DNA from: Bradyrhizobium guangdongense
Lineage (GTDB): Bacteria > Pseudomonadota > Alphaproteobacteria > Rhizobiales > Xanthobacteraceae
DNA: 64,000 bases
Reading direction: 5' to 3'
NCBI RefSeq assembly: GCF_004114975.1
Contig: NZ_CP030051.1
Span: forward strand, 4,092,001-4,156,000
Below the pieces are notes generated by a model. The model made no database searches. It had not been told where the DNA came from and saw nothing but the letters and a program-made list of their open reading frames with translations. Both the position numbers and the translations under genes were made by a program. This document shows, piece after piece, positions 44,290 to 53,657 of this stretch. Each line of letters starts with the position of its first letter. Position 1 is the stretch's first letter.

Positions 44290-47200
44290 CCCCTGCCCTG
44301 CAGGTCGCAACCGCGTCGGGCGCCGACGACGCCGCGATTCCGCTCTCCATCGCGGCCCATCTCGTCGACGACAGCGGCACGCTGGGGCCGATCGTCATCA
44401 CCGGCATTCCATCCGGCTATACGCTCAACCACGGCACCTACTTCGACGGCGACGGCCATTGGGAAGTGCCGTCCGACGCTGCCACGCTCGCCACGCTCGC
44501 ATTGATCCCCGGCGCCGACGCCCATCAGGACACGTTGGTGCTCAACGTCTCGGTCGCCTCGATCGAAAACGGTCAGCAGGCCGTCGCCTCGACCACGATG
44601 ACGGTCAACGTCGCGGCAGGTCAGAACGATGCCAGCGCCCGCGCGGTGGACGGGTACATCGCCGGCGCGTTCGTGTTCGCCGACGCCAATGGCAACGGCA
44701 TCTACGACGCAGGGGAAGCTTCGGCCGTCACCAATGCCGACGGCAGCTTCACCCTGCACGACCCCCATGGCACCCTCATCATGTCCGGCGGAACGGATAT
44801 TTCAACCGGCCTCGCCTTCACAGGGACGCTCAAGGCCCCCGACGGCTCGACTGTCGTCACCCCGCTGACGACGCTCGTTACCTCCGTGGTCGCCGCGGCA
44901 GCGGCAAGCAACGTCGTCATCTCGGCGGCGGACGCGGCCTCCCAAGTCGCCACCGCCTTCGGCATCGATCCGACCAAGATCGACATCACCACCTTTGACC
45001 CGGTGCCCGCCGCCGTCAGCGGCAACGCCGACGCCACCGCCGTGCTGGCCGCCGGCGTCCAGGTCCAGAGCACCGTCGTCCAGATGGCGGCGGTGGGCGC
45101 CTCATCGACCGCCGTTGTCGACGCCATCGCCAAGACGATCGCGACCGCCGGTACCATCGACCTGACCTCGGGCGACACGGTCACTGCCATCGCCACGGAT
45201 TCCCACGTCAGCAGCGACGCGATTGCAACGGTAACGGCCGTCGTGCAGGCGGCCAACACCAGCATCCAAAATGCTCCGGACGTCACCACCATCGCGCAGG
45301 CGGCACAGGTCGCCCAGGGCGACGCCGCGACCTCGCTAGCGTCCATTACCAACTTCGCGGACGCCGGTCAGACCTCCGCGGTGACGACGACCTACGTCGA
45401 CCAGCTGTCGACCCAGGTACAGGCGGCGGTCGTCGCCAGCCCGACCGGCCCCATCATGGGCACGTCAGGCAACGACGTCCTGACCGGCACGGCAGGAATC
45501 GACACCATTGACGGGCGCGAAGGCAACGATCAGATCTCGGGCGGCGACGGCGCCGACCTGCTGTTCGGCGGAGCCGGCAACGATCGGATCGCCGGCAACG
45601 CGGGCAATGATCATATCGACGGCGGCGCTGGCTTCGATCGCGCGCTCTATACCGATGCGACCGGCAGCGTCACCATCAACATGGCCGCCGGCACCGCGTC
45701 CGGCGCAGGCGTCGACAGCGACACGCTCGTCAACATCGAAGGGATCGTCGGCGGCGCATTCGACGATACGTATGATGCGACAGGATTCACCGGGGTTTCC
45801 GGCATCCCGGGCTCTCCGATCGGTTACAACGAATTCGAGGGCGGCGGCGGCAACGATACCGTCATCGGCACGGTCAACGCCCAGGGCGCCTTCCTTACGC
45901 GGGTGTCCTATGTGAGCGCCACCTCCGGCGTGACCGTGGACATCGCCGCCGGCACGGCTGACGGCGATGCCTCAGTCGGGCACGACACTTTCCTCGGCGG
46001 CATCCAGTCGATCTGGGGCTCGAGCCACGACGACGTCCTGCGCGGCAGCAACAACGGATTCGGCACGGTCGAAGTTTTCGCCGGCTTTGCGGGCAACGAC
46101 ACGATCGACGGCCGCGGCGGCTTCGATCGCGTCGACTACAACCAGGATCCGGCCACGACCTCCGGCATCACCGTCCACCTGGCGGCCGGCACCGTAACGG
46201 GCGACGCCTCCGTCGGCACCGACACCCTGGTGTCGATCGAAGCGGTACGCGGCACGAATTTCGCCGACACCTACGACGCAACAGGGTTTTCCGGCACCAG
46301 CATCAACGCAGGTTCGTTCGGAACCTTCAACGAATTCACCGGCGGCGGCGGCAACGACACCATCATCGGCAACGGCAACACCCGCATCAGCTTCAACAAT
46401 GCCACGTCAGGCGTGACCGTTGACCTGCAGACCGGCGCGACGCCGGGCACGGGCACCGCCACCGGCGATGCGTCCGTCGGCACGGATACCTTCAGTGGCG
46501 TGAACGCCGTGCAGGGCTCGATGTTCGACGATGTGATCTACGGCAGCAACAACACGGCCGTGACCGAGACCTTCACCGGCAATGGCGGCAACGACTATAT
46601 CGACGGGCGCGGCGGATTCGACATTGCCAGCTACAACAACATCTACCTGTCGACCGGCAGCATCACCGTCAACATGGCGGCCGGTATCGTGACCGGCGAC
46701 TCCTCGATCGGCACCGATACGCTGCGCTCGATCGAAGGCATCCAGGGCACGGTGAACGCCGACACCTACGACGCGACCGGATACGGCGCGGCCGGCGCCC
46801 TCAACATCGGCAACAACGGCACCTTCAACCAGTTCGAGGGCCTCGGCGGCAACGACATCATCATCGGCAACGGCAACACGCGCGCGATCTACGCCAATGC
46901 CGCGGCCGCGGTCACGGTGGACCTCTCGCTCGGGACCGCCCACGGTACGGCGGCAGGCGACGTGGCGGCGATCGGGACCGACACCCTCGCCGGCGTGTTC
47001 AGCGTGACAGGCTCGGCCTTCGCCGACACGCTGATCGGCAGCGCCGGCAGCGACATGTTCGTCGGCAATGGCGGCAACGACCAGATCAATGGCGGTGCCG
47101 GCGGCGACATCGCCATCTATTCCGGAACCAGGAATCAATATTCGATTTCGACCGACGGCGCCGGCCACGCAACGGTGACGGACAACGTTGCCGGACGCGA

Positions 47201-50200
47201 CGGCACGGACACGCTGACCAACGTCGAAGCGCTGCAATTCACCAATGCGAATGTCCTGATCACCTCAGGAAGCGCCGCCAACCCGGTCGATCTGTCCGAC
47301 AACAGGCTGTACTTCAACGCACAGGCCAATCCGTTCGTCTCGGCGACGGGGTCTGCCGACGACTACGTCAAGATCAACCAGGGGCTCTCGGGCCATCTCA
47401 TCGACCTCGGTGCGGGCGCCAACGACACCGTGATCCTCGGTGTCACGGGCGGCTACAACCTCAACCTCGCCAATGTCGAGCACCTCGTCGGCACCTCTGG
47501 CGGAGATTTCGTCGGCCTTATCTCCAACGTCAACGGCCTGACGATCGACATGGGCGGCGGCAACGACACCGTCAATCTGGCCAACGGCTCCAATTCGGTG
47601 AGCGTGAGCAACGTCGAGAACCTGAACGGCAGCGATTTTGCAGGCGGCAGCGTCTCCAACGACACGCTCACTCTGCTCAACGATGTGAGCGGCCTGTCGG
47701 TCAACCTTGCCAACGGCGTCAATACGCTGAACCTCGCGGCGGGCGCCAACGCCTTTACCAACATCTTCAACGTCGATGCCGTCAACGGCACCGCCTCCGA
47801 CGATACGCTCTCGGTCGCCAACGGCCTTTACTCGCCGAACAACGACGTGTCGATCGATCTCGGCGCCGGCAACGACACGCTGACGGTCGCCTCGCAATTT
47901 GGAAACTTCGCGCTCCACAATGTCGAGCACATGGTGGTCACGTCAGCCAACGCCTTCTACACGCTGACCAACGACCAGAATGGCCTTGCCATCGACTTTG
48001 GCGGCGGCAATTCCGGCCTGCAGATCGCGGCGGGAAGCAACTCCCTCGCGCTGACTGGCCTGCAAAACGTCGGCACCGGCGACTTTGCCGGCGGCAGCGC
48101 CGTCTCCGACGACACGCTGACGCTGCTGAACGATGTCACCGGCCTGACCGTCAATCTGCAGCAGGGAAACAACACGCTAAACCTTGCGGCCGGGACCAAT
48201 TCGATCACCGCCTTCAACGTCCAGCATCTCAACGGCACGGCGTCTGACGACGTGCTCACCATGCTGAACGACGCCGGCGGCGACACGATCGATCTGGGCG
48301 CCGGCAACGATACGCTGAACCTCACCGGCTTCACCGGCGGTGTCACGGTCGCCAACGTCGAACACGTCAACGGCAGCAGCCAGACCGACTTCATCACCAT
48401 CGCCAACACCTCCGGGACTACGACGGTGACCGGCGGCGGCGGCAACGACTTCATCACGGCGAGCGCCGCGGTCGACGTGTTCCGCTACACCGATGCCTCC
48501 GACTCCTCAGTGGCCACCGGCGAGGATACGATCAACAATTTCGATGCCGGGCAGGACCAGATCCTGCTGGACGGCGTCGCAGGTCTCGCCGGCTCGGTGC
48601 ACTTCATGGCATCCGGCGTGCTCGACGGCTCGCCCGCAACGCCGCACGCCGAGGCGATCCTCGCCAATGTCGGCGGCCAGACCCAGCTCCAGATCGATGT
48701 CGACGGCAACGGCGTGATCGACGGCAGCGACATCGTCGTCGTCATGAACGGCCTCACCGGCACGTTGAGCGATGCCAATTTTGCGGTCATCACGCCGAAC
48801 CACGCCCCGACCGACATCTTGATCTCCAACGCGACGGTCGCCGAAAACAGCCCGGCCGGCACCGTGGTAGGCGCACTGTCCGACACAGACCCGGACGCCG
48901 GCGACGGCGCCACCTTCACGCTGACGGACAGCGCGGGCGGGCTGTTCGCTATCTCAAACGGCAACCTGGTCACCACTGCTCCGCTCGATTTCGAGCAGGC
49001 GGCCTCCTATCAGATCGTCGTGCAGGTCGCCGATACCGCGGGCGCCACCTTCAGCAAGACGCTTCAAATCGACGTCACCAACGTGAACGAGGCGCCGACC
49101 GACGTCACCCTGTCGAACGCCTCCGTCCTGGAGAACGCTCCCGCGGGCACCGTCGTCGGCACCCTGAGCGCGATCGATCCGGACGCAAACGATTCCGCCA
49201 GCTTTACGCTGACAGACAATGCCGCCGGTCTCTTTGCGATCTCGAACGGCAATCTGGTGACCACCGCCCCACTCGACTTCGAGCAGGCGCCCTCCCATCA
49301 GATCACCGTCCGCGCCACCGACAGCGGTGGTCTCTTTGTCGACAAGACGTTCGTCATCGCCACCACTAACGTCAACGAGGCCCCGACCGCCGTGCTGCTG
49401 TCCAACGCGTCGGTCGCGGAGAACAGCGCTGCCGGCACGGTCGTGGGCAGCCTTTCGGCGGTCGATCCGGACGCGGGTGACAGCGCCATCTTTACGCTCA
49501 CCGACAATGCCGGCGGCCTGTTCGCGATCTCGAACGGCAACCTGGTGACGACCGCCCCGCTCGATTACGAGCAAGCGCAATCCCACCAGGTGACCGTGCG
49601 GGCGACCGACTCCGGTGGGCTGTTCCACGAGACGACCTTTATCATCGCGACCACCAACGTCAACGAGGCGCCGACCGACATCCTGCTGTCGAACGCGGTC
49701 ATCCCGCAGAACACGGCCGTCGGCACGGTGGTCGGCGCTCTGTCGGACGTCGATCCGGACGCCGGCGATACCGCGACGTTCACGCTCGTCAACGATGCCG
49801 GCGGGCAGTTCGCGGTCGACAGTCACGGCAACCTTGTCGTCGCGGGTCCCTTGACTGCCGGCGCCGAGCAGGTCGTCGTCAGGGCCACCGACTCCGGAGG
49901 CCTGACATTCGACAAGACCATCGTGATCACCGTCAACTCCGGCGCTCTCGTCGTCGGCACGGCCGGTCCGGATACGCTCGTCGGCACGGCCGGAGACGAC
50001 ACCATCCAGGGGCTCGCCGGCAACGACCGCCTGCAGGGGCTCGCCGGTAACGACGTCCTCGATGGCGGCCCGGGCTTGGACCGCGCGGTCTACACCGATG
50101 CGACGTCCGGCATCGCCGTCAACATGGCGGCCGGAACGGTGACCGGCGGCTCCGGATCGGACACGCTCCTCAACATCGAAGGCGTCGTCGGCAGCGACTT

Positions 50201-53200
50201 CGCCGATACTTACGACTCCACCGGATTCGCTGGCGATACGGGGATCGCCGGCACCAATGTGGGCTTCAACGAGTTCGAGGGCCGGGGCGGCAACGACACC
50301 ATCATCAGCGCCGTCAACAGCCTGGGTGCCCTGCTGACACGGATCTCCTACATCAGCGCGGCAGCGGCCGTCACGGTGGACCTGTCGCTCGGCACCGCGC
50401 ACGGCACGGCCGCCGGCGACGTCGCTGGCGTCGGCACCGACACGCTGGTCGGCAACGGCTTCGCCGGCGTTGTCGGCTCGAACTACGATGACACCCTGAT
50501 CGGCAGCAACAACCCGTCCGGGACGGTCGAGATCTTCGCCGGAATGGCCGGCAACGACCTCATCAACGGCGGTGGCGGCTTCGACCGCGCGGACTACGCA
50601 CAGGACCCGACAACAGCATCCGGCATCACGGTCAACATGGCCGCCGGAACCGTGACCGGCGACGGCACGATCGGCACCGACACGCTGCGCTCCGTGGAAT
50701 CCGTCCGCGGCACGAACTTCGCCGACACCTACGTCGCCACAGGATTCTCTGGCGGCAGCGTGAACGCCGGCTCCAATGGCACGTTCAATGAGTTCATCGG
50801 GATGGGCGGCAACGACTCCATCACGGGTAACGGCAACACGCGTCTGTCTTACACCAATGCTACCGGTGGTGTGACCGTGGACATGCAGACCGGTTCGACG
50901 CCAGGGACCGGAACTGCGACCGGTGACGCGTCGACCGGCACCGACACCTTCAGCGGCGTCAACGCCATCCAGGGCTCGATGTTCGACGACGTGATTCGTG
51001 GCAGCAACAACACCAGCAGCACCGAGACCTTCTACGGCGGCGCCGGCAACGATTTCATCGACGGCCGCGGCGGTTTCGACCTCGTAACATACAACAACGC
51101 CTACTTCTCGACCGGAGCCGTCACCGTCGACATGGGCGCCGGCACCGCTACGGGTGACGCCTCGGTCGGCAACGACACCCTGCGTTCGATCGAAGCCATC
51201 CAGGGCACCGCTTTCGCCGACCATTACGACGCCTCGAGCTTCGGCACGGGAACCGCCCTCAACATCGGCAGCAACGGGACCTTCAACCAGTTCGAAGGCC
51301 TCGGCGGCAACGACACGGTCCTCGGCAACGGCAACACCAGGATGATCTTTTCCAGCGCCACCGGAGGCGTGACGATCCACATGGCCGCCGGTACCGCCGA
51401 CGGTGACGCGTCGGTTGGTCATGACACCTTCTCCGGCGTCAACAGCGCGACCGGCAGCCAGCTCGCCGACACCTACGACGCGACCGGCTTCACCGACAGC
51501 GGCACCTTCAACAGCGGCACCTTCAACCTGTTCGAGGGCCTTGGCGGCAACGACAACATCACCGGCAACGGCAACACCCGCATCGCCTACTCGCAGGCCG
51601 CGGCAGCCGTGACCGTCGACCTGTCGCTCGGCACCGCGCACGGTACGGCCGCCGGTGACGTCGCCGGCGTCGGCACCGACACCATCACCGGCGGCGTCAA
51701 TTCCGTCCAAGGGTCGAACTTCAACGATACCCTGACGGGCGGCGCCGGTAATGAACTGTTCTTCGGCGGCGGCGGCGCCGACACGATCAGTGCCGGCGGC
51801 GGCAACGACCAGATCACCGGCCAGGCCGGCAACGATACGATCGACGGCGGCGCCGGAACCGACATGGCGATCTACACCGGGCTCTCCTCGGCCTACACGA
51901 TCACGACCCTCGCAGGAGGGCAGATCCAGGTCGCGGATTCCAATGCCAGCCGGGACGGCACCGACGTGCTCACCAATGTCGAAGTCCTGCAGTTCAGCGA
52001 CGTCACGACCCTGCTGTCCTCGGGCAGCGCGGCAAACCCGATCGACCTCTCGAACATGGGACTCGGAGCCAGCGGCAATGCGCTGCATGGAACGGCGGGC
52101 GACGACTATCTCATGGTCGGCGGCAGCGCCTTCGGCCACCCGATCGATCTGGGCGCCGGCAACGACACCGTCGCGCTGGCCTCCACCGGCGTTACCCTCA
52201 CCCTCGTCAACGTCGAGAACGTCGTCGGCAGCAGCGGTGACGACTTCATCGGCCTCGCCAATAATGCCAATGGATTGTCGATCGATGGCGGCGCCGGCAA
52301 CGACTTCGTCGGCCTCGCTAACGGCGTCAACTCGATCGTTGTTCACAACGTCGAGAACGTCAATGGCAGCGATTTTACCGGAAGCTCCGACGATACGTTG
52401 ACGCTGCTGAACGACGTCACCGGCGTCTCGGTCAATCTCGCCAATGGCAGCAACACGCTGAACCTCGCCGCTGGCGCCAACTCGCTGGTCGACATCTCCA
52501 ACGTCCAGCACGTCAACGGGACGTCGTCCGACGACGTGCTGACGGTGACCGATACGATCTGGTCGCCCGACAACAATCCGACCGTCGACCTCGGCGCCGG
52601 CGACAACACGCTCAACATCGGCTCTCAGTTCGAAAGCATGACGCTGCTAAACACGCAGCACCTCAACGGCAGCAGCCAGGACAACTTCTTCACTCTGCAC
52701 AACGATGTCTCCGGCCTCGCGGTCGATCTCGGCGCCGGCAACGACACGCTCAATCTCGCCAACGGCACCAATTCGGTGAGCCTCTTCAACGTCGAGAACC
52801 TCGACGGAAGCGACTTCACCGGCGGCATCAGCCCGAGCGACGACACGGTGACGCTGTTGAACGACGTCAGCGGACTGACCGTGAATCTTGGCGACGGCGT
52901 CAACACGCTGAACCTGGCAGCCGGCGTCAACTCGCTCGACACTTTGTTCAACATCGCGCAGCTGAACGGAACGGCCTCGGACGACACGCTGACGGTGACG
53001 CAACAATCGTTCGGGACGGTGTTCGACTTGGGCGCCGGAAACGATACCATCAACTTCCAAGGGCCTGCCGGTGGTGTCACGGTCGTCAACGCCGAAACCG
53101 TCAACGGCAGCGCCGCCATGGACTTCATCACCATCGGCACCGGTGCCACCGCCACCACGGTGACCGGCGGGGCCGGCGCCGACACGATTACCGTCGGATC

Positions 53201-53534
53201 CTCGGCCGTGAACTTCAACTTCAATGCTGCCAGCGAGTCGCAGACCGGGAACGGCGACACTGTGGTCAATTTCGATGCGGGCAGCGACACGTTCACGTTC
53301 ACGAACATGACCGGGCCGAACGGCTTCATCGGACCGATTCACTTCGTGGGCACGGCCGGTTTCGACGGGACGGCGGGAGCCCTGCAATCGGAGGCGCGGG
53401 TCGACAATTCAGGCGGAAATGCAACCCTTCAGATCGACGTCAACGGAGACGGCGTGATGGATTCAAACGATGTGGAGATCCATCTGACCAATTACGTGGG
53501 AACACTGCACGATTCGAACTTCATCCTGGCTTAG
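41745..53534 (+). CDS. Giant VCBS-cadherin-RTX adhesin-like protein (main frame)
   Basis: 3929 codons open from a GTG at 41745 that has no ribosome site; the true start is almost certainly ATG 41452 across the frameshift (about 4,027 residues in all). Order: eight further VCBS repeats (~100 residues each, ending near 44289); a region with a Ca-binding loop DANGNGIYDAGE (44680-44715); RTX block A (45459-48797) with GGxGNDxL nonapeptides; four cadherin-like repeats (48798-49955, each starting APTDxxLSNA); RTX block B (49956-53534). Both RTX blocks end in a type I secretion-like tail (FDAG-D, then DVDGNGVIDGSD or DVNGDGVMDSND). No signal peptide. This predicts a Ca2+-folded surface or secreted adhesin exported by a type I system not found here. 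Confidence 0.85.
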   Translation: MSFTIYGVNDAAVIGVPTVADVVEDATHPTLKAIGTISISDADQGQAAFKTAVISAAGNLGNLVLQSNGSYTYSVADSAVQYLGAGDVKTDVFTVTALDGTTKQISFNIHGTNDAAVIGTPTQHDVYEDASQPTLSASGSISISDADQGQAAFKTTVTSAPGTLGSLVLAANGTYTYSVADSAVQYLGAGETKVDTFTITSLDGTSKQVSFTIHGVNDNAVIGTPTVSDVTEDGSNPLLFAVGTISIFDPDQGQSAFRPAILTGAGDLGILILGKDGSYVYTVADSAVQYLGQGETKVDTFTVTSIDGTKKVVSFTIHGVNDAAVIGTPTVSDVTEDANPTTLTASGTISISDVDQNQSTFKTTVTAAAGTLGALSIAANGAYTYSVDDSKVQYLGAGQTKTETFTVTAFDGTQKQVSFTIHGVNDAAVIGTPTVHDVFSDPSKTTLTAAGSISISDADQGQSAFTTTVASAAGNSGHLTLAADGSYTYSVAESVAAQLGAGATKVDTFTVTSLDGTTKQVSFTIHGGTPANTPATIGDPTNASVTEDVGGATLTATGTISISDPDAGQAAFRTTVAPQAGNLGTLSLQSDGSYTYSVLDSAVQYLGASDTKVDGFTVTSVDGTSKLVSFTIHGANDAAAIGDPLVHDVTEDSNVQPSGNLVASGQLSVVDPDQNQSSFQPGTITGAGNLGTLTLAADGTYTYSVSNAATQSLADGDIHIDTFTVHSSDGTAKVISFDIHGVNDAAVIGDLQGHDVTEDATTPTLSVSGQLTVTDADHDQSAFTTNVASAPGNLGQLTITADGHYTYSVDNASVQSLAAGEVRNETFTVSSVDGTQKPLTFTIHGTQDAPALQVATASGADDAAIPLSIAAHLVDDSGTLGPIVITGIPSGYTLNHGTYFDGDGHWEVPSDAATLATLALIPGADAHQDTLVLNVSVASIENGQQAVASTTMTVNVAAGQNDASARAVDGYIAGAFVFADANGNGIYDAGEASAVTNADGSFTLHDPHGTLIMSGGTDISTGLAFTGTLKAPDGSTVVTPLTTLVTSVVAAAAASNVVISAADAASQVATAFGIDPTKIDITTFDPVPAAVSGNADATAVLAAGVQVQSTVVQMAAVGASSTAVVDAIAKTIATAGTIDLTSGDTVTAIATDSHVSSDAIATVTAVVQAANTSIQNAPDVTTIAQAAQVAQGDAATSLASITNFADAGQTSAVTTTYVDQLSTQVQAAVVASPTGPIMGTSGNDVLTGTAGIDTIDGREGNDQISGGDGADLLFGGAGNDRIAGNAGNDHIDGGAGFDRALYTDATGSVTINMAAGTASGAGVDSDTLVNIEGIVGGAFDDTYDATGFTGVSGIPGSPIGYNEFEGGGGNDTVIGTVNAQGAFLTRVSYVSATSGVTVDIAAGTADGDASVGHDTFLGGIQSIWGSSHDDVLRGSNNGFGTVEVFAGFAGNDTIDGRGGFDRVDYNQDPATTSGITVHLAAGTVTGDASVGTDTLVSIEAVRGTNFADTYDATGFSGTSINAGSFGTFNEFTGGGGNDTIIGNGNTRISFNNATSGVTVDLQTGATPGTGTATGDASVGTDTFSGVNAVQGSMFDDVIYGSNNTAVTETFTGNGGNDYIDGRGGFDIASYNNIYLSTGSITVNMAAGIVTGDSSIGTDTLRSIEGIQGTVNADTYDATGYGAAGALNIGNNGTFNQFEGLGGNDIIIGNGNTRAIYANAAAAVTVDLSLGTAHGTAAGDVAAIGTDTLAGVFSVTGSAFADTLIGSAGSDMFVGNGGNDQINGGAGGDIAIYSGTRNQYSISTDGAGHATVTDNVAGRDGTDTLTNVEALQFTNANVLITSGSAANPVDLSDNRLYFNAQANPFVSATGSADDYVKINQGLSGHLIDLGAGANDTVILGVTGGYNLNLANVEHLVGTSGGDFVGLISNVNGLTIDMGGGNDTVNLANGSNSVSVSNVENLNGSDFAGGSVSNDTLTLLNDVSGLSVNLANGVNTLNLAAGANAFTNIFNVDAVNGTASDDTLSVANGLYSPNNDVSIDLGAGNDTLTVASQFGNFALHNVEHMVVTSANAFYTLTNDQNGLAIDFGGGNSGLQIAAGSNSLALTGLQNVGTGDFAGGSAVSDDTLTLLNDVTGLTVNLQQGNNTLNLAAGTNSITAFNVQHLNGTASDDVLTMLNDAGGDTIDLGAGNDTLNLTGFTGGVTVANVEHVNGSSQTDFITIANTSGTTTVTGGGGNDFITASAAVDVFRYTDASDSSVATGEDTINNFDAGQDQILLDGVAGLAGSVHFMASGVLDGSPATPHAEAILANVGGQTQLQIDVDGNGVIDGSDIVVVMNGLTGTLSDANFAVITPNHAPTDILISNATVAENSPAGTVVGALSDTDPDAGDGATFTLTDSAGGLFAISNGNLVTTAPLDFEQAASYQIVVQVADTAGATFSKTLQIDVTNVNEAPTDVTLSNASVLENAPAGTVVGTLSAIDPDANDSASFTLTDNAAGLFAISNGNLVTTAPLDFEQAPSHQITVRATDSGGLFVDKTFVIATTNVNEAPTAVLLSNASVAENSAAGTVVGSLSAVDPDAGDSAIFTLTDNAGGLFAISNGNLVTTAPLDYEQAQSHQVTVRATDSGGLFHETTFIIATTNVNEAPTDILLSNAVIPQNTAVGTVVGALSDVDPDAGDTATFTLVNDAGGQFAVDSHGNLVVAGPLTAGAEQVVVRATDSGGLTFDKTIVITVNSGALVVGTAGPDTLVGTAGDDTIQGLAGNDRLQGLAGNDVLDGGPGLDRAVYTDATSGIAVNMAAGTVTGGSGSDTLLNIEGVVGSDFADTYDSTGFAGDTGIAGTNVGFNEFEGRGGNDTIISAVNSLGALLTRISYISAAAAVTVDLSLGTAHGTAAGDVAGVGTDTLVGNGFAGVVGSNYDDTLIGSNNPSGTVEIFAGMAGNDLINGGGGFDRADYAQDPTTASGITVNMAAGTVTGDGTIGTDTLRSVESVRGTNFADTYVATGFSGGSVNAGSNGTFNEFIGMGGNDSITGNGNTRLSYTNATGGVTVDMQTGSTPGTGTATGDASTGTDTFSGVNAIQGSMFDDVIRGSNNTSSTETFYGGAGNDFIDGRGGFDLVTYNNAYFSTGAVTVDMGAGTATGDASVGNDTLRSIEAIQGTAFADHYDASSFGTGTALNIGSNGTFNQFEGLGGNDTVLGNGNTRMIFSSATGGVTIHMAAGTADGDASVGHDTFSGVNSATGSQLADTYDATGFTDSGTFNSGTFNLFEGLGGNDNITGNGNTRIAYSQAAAAVTVDLSLGTAHGTAAGDVAGVGTDTITGGVNSVQGSNFNDTLTGGAGNELFFGGGGADTISAGGGNDQITGQAGNDTIDGGAGTDMAIYTGLSSAYTITTLAGGQIQVADSNASRDGTDVLTNVEVLQFSDVTTLLSSGSAANPIDLSNMGLGASGNALHGTAGDDYLMVGGSAFGHPIDLGAGNDTVALASTGVTLTLVNVENVVGSSGDDFIGLANNANGLSIDGGAGNDFVGLANGVNSIVVHNVENVNGSDFTGSSDDTLTLLNDVTGVSVNLANGSNTLNLAAGANSLVDISNVQHVNGTSSDDVLTVTDTIWSPDNNPTVDLGAGDNTLNIGSQFESMTLLNTQHLNGSSQDNFFTLHNDVSGLAVDLGAGNDTLNLANGTNSVSLFNVENLDGSDFTGGISPSDDTVTLLNDVSGLTVNLGDGVNTLNLAAGVNSLDTLFNIAQLNGTASDDTLTVTQQSFGTVFDLGAGNDTINFQGPAGGVTVVNAETVNGSAAMDFITIGTGATATTVTGGAGADTITVGSSAVNFNFNAASESQTGNGDTVVNFDAGSDTFTFTNMTGPNGFIGPIHFVGTAGFDGTAGALQSEARVDNSGGNATLQIDVNGDGVMDSNDVEIHLTNYVGTLHDSNFILA
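45459..48797 (+). repeat. RTX block A of the adhesin gene
   Basis: It starts GTSGNDVLTGTAGIDTIDGR, runs through modules of the type FADTYDATGF...FNEFxGxGGNDxIxGNGNTR, then an Asn/Leu-rich solenoid-like array (LLNDVSGLSVNLANGVNTLN). It closes with FRYTDASDSS and FDAGQDQILLDGV, a typical type I secretion C-terminus. Block B repeats the same order. Confidence 0.85.
48798..49955 (+). repeat. Four cadherin-like repeats
   Basis: Units of about 290 bp start with APTDILLSNA and contain NxAxGTVVGxLSxxDPDAGD, GLFAISNGNLVTTAPLDFEQ and VRATDSGGL. They link the two RTX blocks and probably form Ca2+-stiffened beta-sandwich stalk domains. Confidence 0.85.
49956..53534 (+). repeat. RTX block B, an internal duplicate of block A
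   Basis: It starts GTAGPDTLVGTAGDDTIQGL and follows block A module by module (VEIFAGMAGNDLINGGGGFD; TGSTPGTGTATGDAS; AAAVTVDLSLGTAHGTAAGD), with one extra NGNTR module. It then repeats the Asn/Leu-rich array and the type I secretion tail, ending at TAG 53532-53534. Confidence 0.85.
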
Positions 53535-53589
53535 AGGCACCGAACGCCGACTGGCTGCAAGGCCGGTCTGTTCCTTCAAATGCGGAGCG

Positions 53590-53621
53590 GAGAGCGCGAC
53601 AGCGATCCGCCCCGCGCTCTC
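53590..53621. terminator. Hairpin between the adhesin gene and the convergent gene at 53658
   Basis: GAGAGCGCG (53590-53598) pairs with CGCGCTCTC (53613-53621) around a 14-nt loop. No T-tract is present on either side, so it is a weak candidate terminator. Confidence 0.4.
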
Positions 53622-53657
53622 GCGGGCAATCATCGCAGCGCCCGGCCCGAGGGGCCT

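Noticed and set aside
48954..52511. 1185-codon open frame antisense to the adhesin gene
   Set aside because: It mirrors the repetitive GC-rich codons of the sense strand; its composition is Val/Asp/Gly/Ala-biased with no domain, and the sense frame carries clear VCBS, cadherin and RTX motifs.
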